In this document: positions 32,399 to 39,681 of the stretch, piece after piece
Layout of the letters: every line of letters starts with the position of its first letter
Position numbering within the stretch: position 1 is the stretch's first letter
Assembly: GCF_003999975.1 (NCBI RefSeq)
Contig: NZ_RJAC01000015.1
Location: 1-64,000 of the forward strand
Direction of reading: 5' to 3'
Length of the DNA: 64,000 bases
From: Actinoplanes solisilvae
Lineage (GTDB): Bacteria; Actinomycetota; Actinomycetes; Mycobacteriales; Micromonosporaceae
Translations under genes and position numbers: made by a program
Notes under the pieces: model-generated
The model's input: only the letters and a program-made list of their open reading frames with translations
What the model was told of the DNA's origin: nothing
Database searches by the model: none

Positions 32399-33001
32399 CT
32401 ACAAAGACTTCGGCTTGTACGCCCAGTGCCAGTTCTCCCGCGGCACATTCATCTCAAATCCATACTTCTCGCCGTTCTGCTTCATCCACGACAGCGCCTT
32501 GGCGTTGAGGTCGAGGTCGGTGGCCATGCCCCAGCCGTGCTCGCTGGTGCCGGGCTTGGCCGCCAGCCCGCCCTGCGAGTAGAGGCCCTTGCGCCGGGCG
32601 AGGTCGACCTGCTCGGTGTACGGCCGGTAGGAGTCGGTGATGCCGATGTGCACGCCTTCCTTCTTGGCGTCGTTGATCATCTGGTTGAGCGACTGGGCGG
32701 CCGGCGCCCACAACTTGTGGCGGGTGCCGCCGACCTGTTCGAGGGCGCTCGCCGGGATCCGCCCATTGCCGTAGGCGGCCAGGTCGGTCGGGATGCCCTT
32801 GCTGTTCAGCGTGTACGACTTGTTCGTCGCCGGCGACGTGGCGACAGCGTCCTCCAGGTAGCTCGCGAACGTGCCGCCCTCGGCACCGGACGCCGGCTTG
32901 GCCGACTGGGCCTGCACGTTCTTGGCGGTCTGCTGCGTCTGCATCGCGATCATGCGGCTCTGAATGTCCGCGATCCGCGAGCCCACTCTCTCGATCCCCA
33001 C
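32399..33001 (-). CDS. M15-family (VanY-like) D-alanyl-D-alanine carboxypeptidase
   Basis: 200 residues. The catalytic domain (about 80-200) has the VanY zinc-site motifs: SLNQMINDAKKEGVHIGITD with SYRPYTEQVDLARRKG, then GTSEHGWGMATDLDLN (His and Asp ligands) and ENWHWAY (third His). It would trim D-Ala from peptidoglycan stem peptides. The N-terminal 30 residues (GSRIADIQSRMIAMQTQQ) look like a coiled coil, and no signal peptide is visible. I chose the GTG at 33001, preceded by AGGAG at a rather short 3-nt spacing, so the start is uncertain. Export without a signal may need a partner. Confidence 0.88.
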   Translation of the reverse strand: MGIERVGSRIADIQSRMIAMQTQQTAKNVQAQSAKPASGAEGGTFASYLEDAVATSPATNKSYTLNSKGIPTDLAAYGNGRIPASALEQVGGTRHKLWAPAAQSLNQMINDAKKEGVHIGITDSYRPYTEQVDLARRKGLYSQGGLAAKPGTSEHGWGMATDLDLNAKALSWMKQNGEKYGFEMNVPRENWHWAYKPKSL

Positions 33002-33048
33002 GAACTCCTGTTCGGCACCCGCGCGGAAACCTGAGGGCCGGCCCCAGA

Positions 33049-34167
33049 TCAGAGTTGGACGGGTTCCCGCCGTTCGGAGCCTTCGAGGCGGTGCTCGAGA
33101 TCGAGGTCGACCTCCGAGGTGCGGTTGCGGCGGTTGGGGAGCATGTTGGTGACGAGCACGACCAGGGCTCCGATGCCGGCGTAGAGGGCGAGCACGGTCA
33201 GATGCCCGTCGATCGCGGCCGCCGGGAAGTACAGGTTGTCCCGTACGGCCTGCACCCCGGCGCCGGTGGGCAGGTTGGCGCCGAGCACCCGGCCGAAGTC
33301 GGGCAGGAACTCGGGCAGGATGCTCGCGCCCGAGATCACCGTGCCGAGGGTGAAGTAGAGCGCGCCGACCACCGCGCCCGGTGCGCCGAAGAGGGCCACC
33401 GCCCCGGCCGTCGAGGCGGTGATAGCCAGCGAGATCAGCGAGAAGATGGCCAGCATCTCGCCGCGGTCGGCCGTGACACCCACGCCGAACCAGCCCATCG
33501 ACCACAGGACGACGGCGGCCGAGGCGACGGCGTAGACGGCGAGGGTGCTGACGTGCGCGATGCCGCGGCGCCACGAGCGGCGGGTGCGCGGGATGAGGCG
33601 GCCGAGCCCCATCGAGGCGATCGTGCCGCCGAGCGCGAGCGCCTGGGTGAGGAAGCCGAGCGAGACGCCGTTGACGTCGTCGTCGGGCAGCGGCACCACG
33701 TCGGTGATCGGCGGTGGCGTGTTGAGGGCGCGGGCCTGCGCGATGCTGATGCTCTTGAGCGCCGCGAGCGTGGACGCGGTCTGTTGCTGCACGACGGTGG
33801 TGAACGTGGTGCGCAACAGGTTGGCCGCGGCCGGTCCGGCGGCCGACGCGACGTAGAGGTGCGGCTGGGCACCCGTGATGTCGACCCCGCCGTACACGTC
33901 TCGTCTCTTGATCGCGATCTCGAGGTCGTCGGCCGTCGCGTAGTCGGTGACCTTGAAGTAGCCCCGTTCGGTCAGCAGGCCGGCCACCGCGGCGCGCTCG
34001 GCGGCCGGCGACACCAGGCCCACGGGTACGTCGTGCGGCTGCGCCTTGTGCCCCATGCCGAGGTAGTACGCGGTCAGCCCGAGTTGGACGAGCACGCCGA
34101 TCACGCAGACCGCCAGCGCGAACCGCCGGAACCGCAGCACCGGCTCGGCCGGTTGTTGCTCCGCCAT
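33049..34167 (-). CDS. DUF3533/ABC-2-like multi-pass membrane protein
   Basis: 372 residues. One N-terminal transmembrane helix (FALAVCVIGVLVQLGLTAYY) is followed by an extracytoplasmic domain of about 140 residues (HDVPVGLVSPAAERAAVAGL to LPDDDVNGVSLGF). Five or so helices (LTQALALGGTIASMGLGRLI to LTVLALYAGIGALVVLVTNM) and a short charged tail complete it. This layout matches YhgE/Pip-like and DUF3533 proteins of the ABC-2 superfamily, which lack their own ATPase. AGGAGGA precedes the ATG. It lies 47 bp upstream of the M15 peptidase gene on the same strand, so the two may form an envelope-related operon. Confidence 0.75.
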   Translation of the reverse strand: MAEQQPAEPVLRFRRFALAVCVIGVLVQLGLTAYYLGMGHKAQPHDVPVGLVSPAAERAAVAGLLTERGYFKVTDYATADDLEIAIKRRDVYGGVDITGAQPHLYVASAAGPAAANLLRTTFTTVVQQQTASTLAALKSISIAQARALNTPPPITDVVPLPDDDVNGVSLGFLTQALALGGTIASMGLGRLIPRTRRSWRRGIAHVSTLAVYAVASAAVVLWSMGWFGVGVTADRGEMLAIFSLISLAITASTAGAVALFGAPGAVVGALYFTLGTVISGASILPEFLPDFGRVLGANLPTGAGVQAVRDNLYFPAAAIDGHLTVLALYAGIGALVVLVTNMLPNRRNRTSEVDLDLEHRLEGSERREPVQL

Positions 34168-34241
34168 CGTTCCTCCTCTCGGCCGCCTGCTCCTCTCCTG
34201 GCAGCTTTACGGACGAAAGGCAATCATGGGGGTGTTTCGGT

Positions 34242-35135
34242 CTAACCGACCTTCCCGTCAATGAGGGCGAGAAGGGCCCGGGTCGCGGCGCTGGGCCTGC
34301 GCAGGGCGGGCACGGCGACCCCGACGGGCCAGTCGAGCTCGGCGTCGGCGATGTCTTTGACGACCAATTCCGTACGGTCGTCGTCGGCCGCGATGGACGG
34401 CGGCAGGATCGCCACCCCGAGGCCCTCGCGTACGTAGCTCGCGCCGCTGGCGATGTTGGTGACCTCGATGACCACCTGCCGTTGCACCCCCGCCTCGGCG
34501 AACGCCTTGTCGACGACCATCCGGTTGCCGTAGCCGGCCGGGAAGTCGACGAACCGCTCCCCGGCCAGGTCGGCCACCCGCACCTCGGCCGCGCCGGCCA
34601 GCCGGTGATCGGCGGGCAGCACCAGCTCGAGCCGGCGGGACGCGACGTGCCGTACGTGGATACCGGCCGGCGGACGCCCCGGCACCGACACGATCGCCAG
34701 GTCGGACGTGCCGTCGGCCAGGGATTCCAGCAGGCCGACGGAACCGCGCGGCGAGACGGACAGCCGCAGCGTGACGTGCGGGTGGGCCCGGTGGAACTCG
34801 CCGAGCAGGGCCGGGATGTCGATCAGGCCGACGGACGTCAGCGTGCCGATACGGATCGTGCCCCGCAGGCCGCCGCGCACCTCGTCGACCGCGTCGCGGG
34901 CCTCCCGCACGGCGTCGATCGCGCCTCTCGCCCGGGGCAGCAGCGCCTCGCCCGCGTCGGTCAGCTCGACCCGCTTCGACGTACGGTCGAGCAGGCGGGC
35001 GCCCAGCTCCCGCTCCATCGACTTGATCACGGCGGAGACGCCGGACTGCACGACGTGCAGGCGGGCCGCCGCGCGAGTGAAGCTGCGCTCCTCGGCGACG
35101 GCGACGAAGTATTCGAAGTGGCGGAGTTCGAGCAC
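34242..35135 (-). CDS. LysR-family transcriptional regulator
   Basis: 297 residues. The N-terminal winged helix (LELRHFEYFVAVAEERSFTR with AAARLHVVQSGVSAVIKSME) and the C-terminal periplasmic-binding-like effector domain (GTIRIGTLTSVGLIDIPALL to GLGVAILPPSIAADD) are complete. It is divergent from an MFS transporter gene, and ATGATT/AATCAT repeats fill the 66-bp gap. I infer that it activates or represses the exporter in response to a small molecule. The GTG start is preceded by TAGAAT at 8 nt, suggesting a leaderless mRNA. Confidence 0.95.
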   Translation of the reverse strand: MLELRHFEYFVAVAEERSFTRAAARLHVVQSGVSAVIKSMERELGARLLDRTSKRVELTDAGEALLPRARGAIDAVREARDAVDEVRGGLRGTIRIGTLTSVGLIDIPALLGEFHRAHPHVTLRLSVSPRGSVGLLESLADGTSDLAIVSVPGRPPAGIHVRHVASRRLELVLPADHRLAGAAEVRVADLAGERFVDFPAGYGNRMVVDKAFAEAGVQRQVVIEVTNIASGASYVREGLGVAILPPSIAADDDRTELVVKDIADAELDWPVGVAVPALRRPSAATRALLALIDGKVG

Positions 35136-35140
35136 GAAAA

Positions 35141-35181
35141 ATGATTCTAGCCAGCATCAATCATCGTTGGTGAAGATGATT
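35141..35181. promoter_or_regulatory. LysR-type operator between lysR and the MFS gene
   Basis: Three copies of the same hexamer alternate in orientation: ATGATT (35141-35146), AATCAT (35159-35164) and ATGATT (35176-35181), spaced 12 and 11 bp. The minus-strand -10 box TAGAAT (35149-35144) overlaps the first copy, which would allow autorepression. Confidence 0.55.
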
Positions 35182-35201
35182 GTCCGGCGCATCGTCGACG
35201 A

Positions 35202-36425
35202 ATGACCGTCTCGACCACGAACCGAGCCTCCGGCCAGGGTTCCACCCACCATGGCCGGGGCTTCTGGCTGATCGCCGCCGCCTTCCTCGTCGCCCTCGCC
35301 TTCTCGACCGTGCCGACCCCGCTCTACCCGCTCTACCAGCGCGCGGACGGCTTCTCCGCGCTGATCGTCACTGTCGTGTTCGCGGTCTACGCCGTCGGCG
35401 TCGTCACCAGCCTGCTGCTCGCCGGGCACCTCTCCGACCAGATCGGGCGGCGGCGCGTGCTGCTCGCGGGCCTCGGCCTCGAGTTCGCCGCGGCCGTGCT
35501 CTTCCTCACCTGGACAACCCTGCCCGGCCTGCTCGTCGCCCGGTTCCTTTCCGGGCTCGGCGTCGGCCTGTTCGTCGCCACCGCCACCGCCTACCTGCTG
35601 GAACTGCACAGGGCGCACCGCCCGGACGCCGACGGGACCCGCTTCGAGATCGTGTCGACCGCGGCCAACCTGGGCGGGCTCGGCACCGGCACGCTGGTCG
35701 CGGGCGCTCTCGCGCAATTCGTGACCGCTCCCCTGCGTACGCCGTACCTCGTGTTTCTGATCTTGCTGGCCCTCAGCGCGGGGGCGGTCGTCGCCGCTCC
35801 GGAGACAGTGGCCGGGCGGGGCCGCTTCCGGCCTCAGCGCGTGCGCATCGCCGGGACGAACCGGCTGCTGGTCGCCGTCGCCGCCCTGGCCTCGTTCGCC
35901 GCGTTCGCCGTGTTCGGCCTGTTCGCGTCGCTGGCGCCCAGCTTCGTGGCCGGCACCCTGCACCACCCCAGCCGCCTGCTCGCCGGGTTCACCGTGTTCG
36001 TGGTCTTCGGCGCGGCGGCGGGCGCCCAGATCGTCAGCGGACGCCGGACGCCGCGCGTCCAGTTCCTCACCGGCCTGATCGCGCAGGCGGCCGGCCTGAT
36101 CGTCGTCGCCGCGGGCATGGTGGCCGCGTCGCTGCCGCTCTTCCTGATCGGTGGTGCGATCGCGGGCGCCGGCGCCGGCATCCTGCTGAAGTGGGCCATC
36201 GGCACGGTCGCGGCCGGCGCCCCACCGCACCAGCGCGGCGAAAGCCTGGCCGGCCTGTTCTTCATCGGCTATCTCGGCCTGGTCGTGCCGGTGCTGGGCC
36301 TGGGTGTCGCCACGCGATACCTGGCCTCGACCACCTCGACGGTCGGGTTCTCGATCATCCTGCTGGCCCTTCTCGGCGGCATCGCCCTGGCCGATCGTTG
36401 GGACACCAACGAATCGCTACGCTGA
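35202..36425 (+). CDS. Major facilitator superfamily transporter
   Basis: 407 residues with twelve hydrophobic segments. The MFS motif A equivalent between helices 2 and 3 is GHLSDQIGRRRVLLAGLGLE; helix 4-5 has LSGLGVGLFVATATAYLLEL. It probably exports a drug or metabolite by proton antiport. It is divergent from a LysR gene with inverted hexamers between and is followed by a MarR gene whose -10 box overlaps its last codons. Both regulators may therefore act on it. The substrate is unknown. Confidence 0.94.
   Translation: MTVSTTNRASGQGSTHHGRGFWLIAAAFLVALAFSTVPTPLYPLYQRADGFSALIVTVVFAVYAVGVVTSLLLAGHLSDQIGRRRVLLAGLGLEFAAAVLFLTWTTLPGLLVARFLSGLGVGLFVATATAYLLELHRAHRPDADGTRFEIVSTAANLGGLGTGTLVAGALAQFVTAPLRTPYLVFLILLALSAGAVVAAPETVAGRGRFRPQRVRIAGTNRLLVAVAALASFAAFAVFGLFASLAPSFVAGTLHHPSRLLAGFTVFVVFGAAAGAQIVSGRRTPRVQFLTGLIAQAAGLIVVAAGMVAASLPLFLIGGAIAGAGAGILLKWAIGTVAAGAPPHQRGESLAGLFFIGYLGLVVPVLGLGVATRYLASTTSTVGFSIILLALLGGIALADRWDTNESLR
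36418..36423 (+). promoter_or_regulatory. -10 box of the marR gene
   Basis: TACGCT lies within the last codons of the MFS gene, 6 nt before the GTG at 36430, indicating an own leaderless promoter besides read-through. Confidence 0.45.
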
Positions 36426-36429
36426 AGAT

Positions 36430-36861
36430 GTGAACGATGCCGACCCGCTCGAACTGGAGCGCCAGGTGTGCTTCGCCCTCTCGGTGGCGTCGCGCAGCGT
36501 GGTGAGCCTCTACCGTCCGCTACTCGAGCCGATGGGCCTGACACACCCGCAATACCTGGTGATGCTCGCCCTGTGGCAGCACGAGCCGCTCTCGGTGCGC
36601 GACCTCAGCCGCCTGCTCCAGCTCGACCCGGGCACCCTGTCCCCCCTGCTCAAGAGACTCGAGACCATCGGGTACGTCGACCGGCAGCGCGACCCGTCCG
36701 ACGAGCGCAGCCTCGCCCTGACGCTCACGGAGCGCGGTCGCGCTCTGCGGTCGGAGGCCGAGAAGATCCCGCCCGCGATCGTCGCCCGATTGGGGATGCC
36801 CATCGAGGAACTGGAGTCGTTGCACACGGCACTCACACGGGTGATTGCGGCCGCTCACTGA
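36430..36861 (+). CDS. MarR-family transcriptional regulator
   Basis: 143 residues with the MarR winged helix. LTHPQYLVMLALWQHEPLSV leads to RDLSRLLQLDPGTLSPLLKR and the wing YVDRQRDPSDERSLALTLTE. It resembles the OhrR/organic-hydroperoxide group: the N-terminal QVCFALSVASRSVVSLYRPL contains a Cys at the position of the OhrR redox sensor. I infer a possible peroxide or quinone response. The GTG start lies 4 bp after the MFS stop codon and has its own -10 box; an upstream in-frame ATG within the MFS gene is rejected. Confidence 0.92.
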   Translation: MNDADPLELERQVCFALSVASRSVVSLYRPLLEPMGLTHPQYLVMLALWQHEPLSVRDLSRLLQLDPGTLSPLLKRLETIGYVDRQRDPSDERSLALTLTERGRALRSEAEKIPPAIVARLGMPIEELESLHTALTRVIAAAH

Positions 36862-37070
36862 TCGATTCCGGAATACCGTGATGGTCATGTCCGGTTCGAA
36901 ATTCTCGGTACTCGAATTGCATCGACTGGCCGAAATACGCAACGCTCATCCGAAAGGCGCAGAGGGCCGGGTCGCCCATTCGCCGAAGAAGGGCAGGTCG
37001 GTGCCCATGACAACGATGATGACCGCGGCCGTCCGAGGTGGATCATCCACTTCGTGTGACACGCCGCGCG
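36862..37070. other. Intergenic stretch without a supported gene
   Basis: It lies between marR and the GAPDH-like gene. Together with the promoter below, the gap is 315 bp. Short open frames on both strands lack ribosome binding sites and family resemblance. The base composition is a little more AT-rich than in the flanking genes. Confidence 0.4.
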
Positions 37071-37100
37071 TTGACGTGCAAGTTGCACGACTCATAGTGT
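37071..37100 (+). promoter_or_regulatory. Promoter with embedded palindrome upstream of the GAPDH-like gene
   Basis: TTGACG (37071-37076) and TAGTGT (37095-37100) are 18 nt apart. A perfect 15-bp palindrome CGTGCAA-G-TTGCACG (37075-37089) starts in the -35 box and fills the spacer, an ideal place for a repressor. Confidence 0.6.
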
Positions 37101-37176
37101 CGGAGGCATAACGCGGGGTGCTCGGGGTCCCCACGTCACGCGCGACAGCACCAGCAAACCGGCCGAGGAGCCTTCC

Positions 37177-38235
37177 ATGAGTGTCACGATCGGCATCAAC
37201 GGATTCGGGCGGATCGGCCGCAGCATCGCGCGGATAGTCGCCGCCACGCAGGATCCGGGAATATCCATTGCTGCCGTGAACGACCTTGCCTCGACCGAGA
37301 AAATGGCCTATGGGCTGCGCCGGGACAGCATTCGCGGCGCATTTCCCGGCACCGTCACCGCCCGCGCCGATCACCTGGTCGTGAATGACCATGCAATCCG
37401 CGCGTTCCACCATGAACGGCCGGAACGCATTCCGTGGGCGGACGCCGGCGTGGACGTCGTCATCGAGGCGACCGGGCGTTTCCGGGCCGGCACGCTGGCC
37501 CGCACCCACATCACGCACGGTGGCGCCCGCAAGGTCGTGATCAGCGCCTCGGCCGACGACCCCGACGCCTTCCTCGTGCTCGGGGCCAACCACTCGACGT
37601 ACGAACCCGCGCGGCACGACGTCGTCTCCCCCGGCTCCTGCGGCGTGAACGCGCTCTGCGTGATGGCGAAGGTCCTGCTCGATCGCTTCGGCCTGCACGG
37701 CGTGAACACATCGGTCGTGCTGGCCACCCAGGGCTGGCAGAAACCACAGGATTCGCTGGTCGGCACGTCCCGCGAGGACCCGCGGCTGGGCCGGGCCGGC
37801 GGCGACAGCATCATCCCGCACAACTACGTAGTCGGCGACCTCGTACGGGTGGTGCTGCCCGAGATCGGCGAGATGCGCTACAGCTACTACTGCGTGCCCA
37901 CGCCGGTCGGCTCGCTGGCCGAGCTCTCCGGATACACCAACCGCCCGGTGAGCGTCGAGGAGGTCAACCGGGCGATGGCCGAGGCCGCGGCCGGTCCGCT
38001 GCGGCGGGTGCTGGCCTACGACCCCGACCCCACCGTCTCGATCGACGTGAAGAACAACCCGGCGTCGTGCCTGTTCGACCCGTCGGGCACCCAGACAACG
38101 GCCGACGGGGGCGTGAAGGTGCGCGGCTGGTTCGACAACGAGTGGGGCTTCTCGAACCGATTACTCGACCTAGCGCGACTCGTGGGTGAACGCACGCCCG
38201 TGACGTCGAGACGCCTGAGCTGGAGCATCGCCTAA
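37177..38235 (+). CDS. Glyceraldehyde-3-phosphate dehydrogenase homologue with diverged active site
   Basis: 352 residues. The NAD domain is standard (GINGFGRIGRSIARIV, VNDLAS, IEATGRF, KVVISASADD) and the end keeps WFDNEWGFSNRLLDLA. The active site differs from canonical GAPDH. SCTTN is SCGVN, so the nucleophilic Cys is kept. The base His in TTVHA is replaced (TSVVLATQ). The phosphate-site TGAAKAVG block is NYVVGDLVR, and Arg in FRVP is Cys (YYCVPTPVG). It therefore may use another aldehyde substrate or not be a dehydrogenase at all. GAGGAG precedes the ATG, and a promoter with a palindrome lies upstream. A PLP-dependent dehydratase gene follows after 9 bp. Confidence 0.85.
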   Translation: MSVTIGINGFGRIGRSIARIVAATQDPGISIAAVNDLASTEKMAYGLRRDSIRGAFPGTVTARADHLVVNDHAIRAFHHERPERIPWADAGVDVVIEATGRFRAGTLARTHITHGGARKVVISASADDPDAFLVLGANHSTYEPARHDVVSPGSCGVNALCVMAKVLLDRFGLHGVNTSVVLATQGWQKPQDSLVGTSREDPRLGRAGGDSIIPHNYVVGDLVRVVLPEIGEMRYSYYCVPTPVGSLAELSGYTNRPVSVEEVNRAMAEAAAGPLRRVLAYDPDPTVSIDVKNNPASCLFDPSGTQTTADGGVKVRGWFDNEWGFSNRLLDLARLVGERTPVTSRRLSWSIA

Positions 38236-38238
38236 AGT
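38233..38238 (+). promoter_or_regulatory. -10 box of the dehydratase gene
   Basis: TAAAGT overlaps the stop codon of the GAPDH-like gene and is 6 nt before the GTG at 38245, so the dehydratase can be made from its own leaderless transcript. Confidence 0.4.
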
Positions 38239-38244
38239 TCACGG

Positions 38245-39159
38245 GTGACTGTTTCCACCGACGACGTACGGGCAGCGGCGCGACGCCTTTCCGGCCGGGT
38301 TCGCACGACACCGGTCCTGCGGGCCGGCGAGAACCTGTGGTTCAAGCTCGAGCAGACCCAGCACGCCGGCTCGTTCAAGACCCGCGGCATGTTCAACCAG
38401 ATCCTGGCCGCCCCGTCGGTCCCGGCCGCCGGCATCGTCGCGGCGTCGGGCGGAAACGCGGGCCTCGCGGCCGCCTACGCCGCCCGCGAGCTGGGCATCC
38501 CGGCTGAGGTCTTCGTCCCGGTGACCGCTCCCCCGGTCAAGGTGGCCAAGCTGGGCAAACTCGGCGCCCGCGTGGTCCAGGTCGGCAACGAGTACGCCGA
38601 GGCCTACGCGGCCGCCGTCGAAAGCTCACGGTCGTCGGGCGCCCTGTTCTGCCACGCCTACGACGACCCGCACATGGTCGCCGGCAACGGCACCCTGGGC
38701 CTGGAACTGCTCGACCAGATCCCGTCAGGCTTCGACACGGTGCTGGTGGCGGTCGGCGGCGGCGGCCTGATCGCCGGCGTGATCGCCGCCCTGCACCCGG
38801 CCGTCAAGGTCGTCGCGGTCGAGCCGGCCACGTCGGCGGCCCTGCACGAGGCGCTGCGCGCGGGAGCCCCGATCGACGTCCCGGTGTCAGGCGTGGCCGC
38901 GGATTCGCTGGGCGCCCGCCGGGCCGGCCAGATCGCCTTCGACATGGCCACCGCCGCCGGCACCCCATCGTTGCTGGTCGACGACAACGCCATCATCGAC
39001 GCCCGCCGCCACCTGTGGGACGACTACCGCCTGGCAGTCGAACACGGAACCGCCGCTGCGTACGCAGCCATCATCAGAGGCGCCTACGAGCCTGCCCGCG
39101 GCGAACGAGTCGTCATCCTCCTCTGCGGCGCCAACACGAGCCTTGCTGATCTGGCTTAA
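38245..39159 (+). CDS. PLP-dependent serine/threonine dehydratase-like enzyme
   Basis: 304 residues of the fold-type II PLP family (threonine/serine dehydratase, serine racemase-like). The PLP lysine is in HAGSFKTRGMFNQIL, the substrate loop is VAASGGNAGLAAAYAA, the phosphate-binding glycine loop is VAVGGGGLIAGVIAAL, and the C-terminal pyridine-N contact region is ILLCGANTS. It would deaminate Ser or Thr to 2-oxo acids or racemise Ser. No regulatory ACT domain is present. It lies 9 bp after the GAPDH-like gene, so the two may be co-expressed. Confidence 0.9.
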   Translation: MTVSTDDVRAAARRLSGRVRTTPVLRAGENLWFKLEQTQHAGSFKTRGMFNQILAAPSVPAAGIVAASGGNAGLAAAYAARELGIPAEVFVPVTAPPVKVAKLGKLGARVVQVGNEYAEAYAAAVESSRSSGALFCHAYDDPHMVAGNGTLGLELLDQIPSGFDTVLVAVGGGGLIAGVIAALHPAVKVVAVEPATSAALHEALRAGAPIDVPVSGVAADSLGARRAGQIAFDMATAAGTPSLLVDDNAIIDARRHLWDDYRLAVEHGTAAAYAAIIRGAYEPARGERVVILLCGANTSLADLA

Positions 39160-39212
39160 TCAGCGTTGGGTGCCGCTTCGACGAAGAAGAGTGACATTCT
39201 CCAGCAGACGAC

Positions 39213-39245
39213 GATGCCCCGCCAACCCACGGTCGACGGGGCATC
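39213..39245 (-). terminator. Hairpin behind the Rhs immunity gene
   Basis: GATGCCCCG (39213-39221) pairs perfectly with CGGGGCATC (39237-39245), loop 15 nt. It lies 20 bp past the stop of the minus-strand gene and probably ends the Rhs locus transcript. No T-tract. Confidence 0.5.
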
Positions 39246-39264
39246 TAGAACAGGACGATCGCTA

Positions 39265-39681
39265 CTAGGCCTCGCCTTCCGAGACGACGTCGATCTCTAC
39301 GCCATAGAACTGTTTCAGTTCATCAACCAAGCGGGGCCCCGCGAAACGAACTATCCCACGGTTCCACCATTGGTTTTCCGGAAATTTCGGGAATGCGTCC
39401 GGTTTCAAGATCTTCCGAAATTCCGCGTCGGCCACAGAAACGGACTTCACGACCGCCAACATCTCTGGGTAGTCCGCCAACTCCGGAGAACTCATTGCCC
39501 CCTCAAGGTCACTCCGCGCCGTCAAATCGTTGAAGTAATCCTCGGCATTGCCAGGGAATCCGATCACACACTTGGCAACGAGTTCAGTCCATTGGGCCAC
39601 AAGATCCGCCGGAGCGTAGTTTCTCCACCGACCACTATTACGCACCACCTGCGAAAAGGACTCGATGAAATCGGATTTCAT
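39265..39681 (-). CDS. Putative immunity protein of the displaced Rhs toxin
   Basis: 138 residues with no family I recognise. It is predicted helical in the first half (KSDFIESFSQVVRNSGRWRN, YAPADLVAQWTELVAKCVIG) and acidic overall. Its ATG overlaps the stop of the upstream Rhs toxin frame (ATGA), the hallmark of a toxin-immunity pair. The sequence is clearly more AT-rich than the housekeeping genes around, which suggests recent acquisition. I infer that it neutralises the 89-residue toxin domain encoded directly upstream. A hairpin follows the gene. Confidence 0.65.
   Translation of the reverse strand: MKSDFIESFSQVVRNSGRWRNYAPADLVAQWTELVAKCVIGFPGNAEDYFNDLTARSDLEGAMSSPELADYPEMLAVVKSVSVADAEFRKILKPDAFPKFPENQWWNRGIVRFAGPRLVDELKQFYGVEIDVVSEGEA

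Noticed and set aside
36845..37111. An 88-codon plus-strand frame between marR and the GAPDH-like gene
   Set aside because: It starts inside marR, lacks a ribosome binding site and has no protein-like pattern.
36946..37821. A 291-codon minus-strand frame across the GAPDH promoter and gene
   Set aside because: It is antisense to the GAPDH-like gene and has no start signals or motifs.
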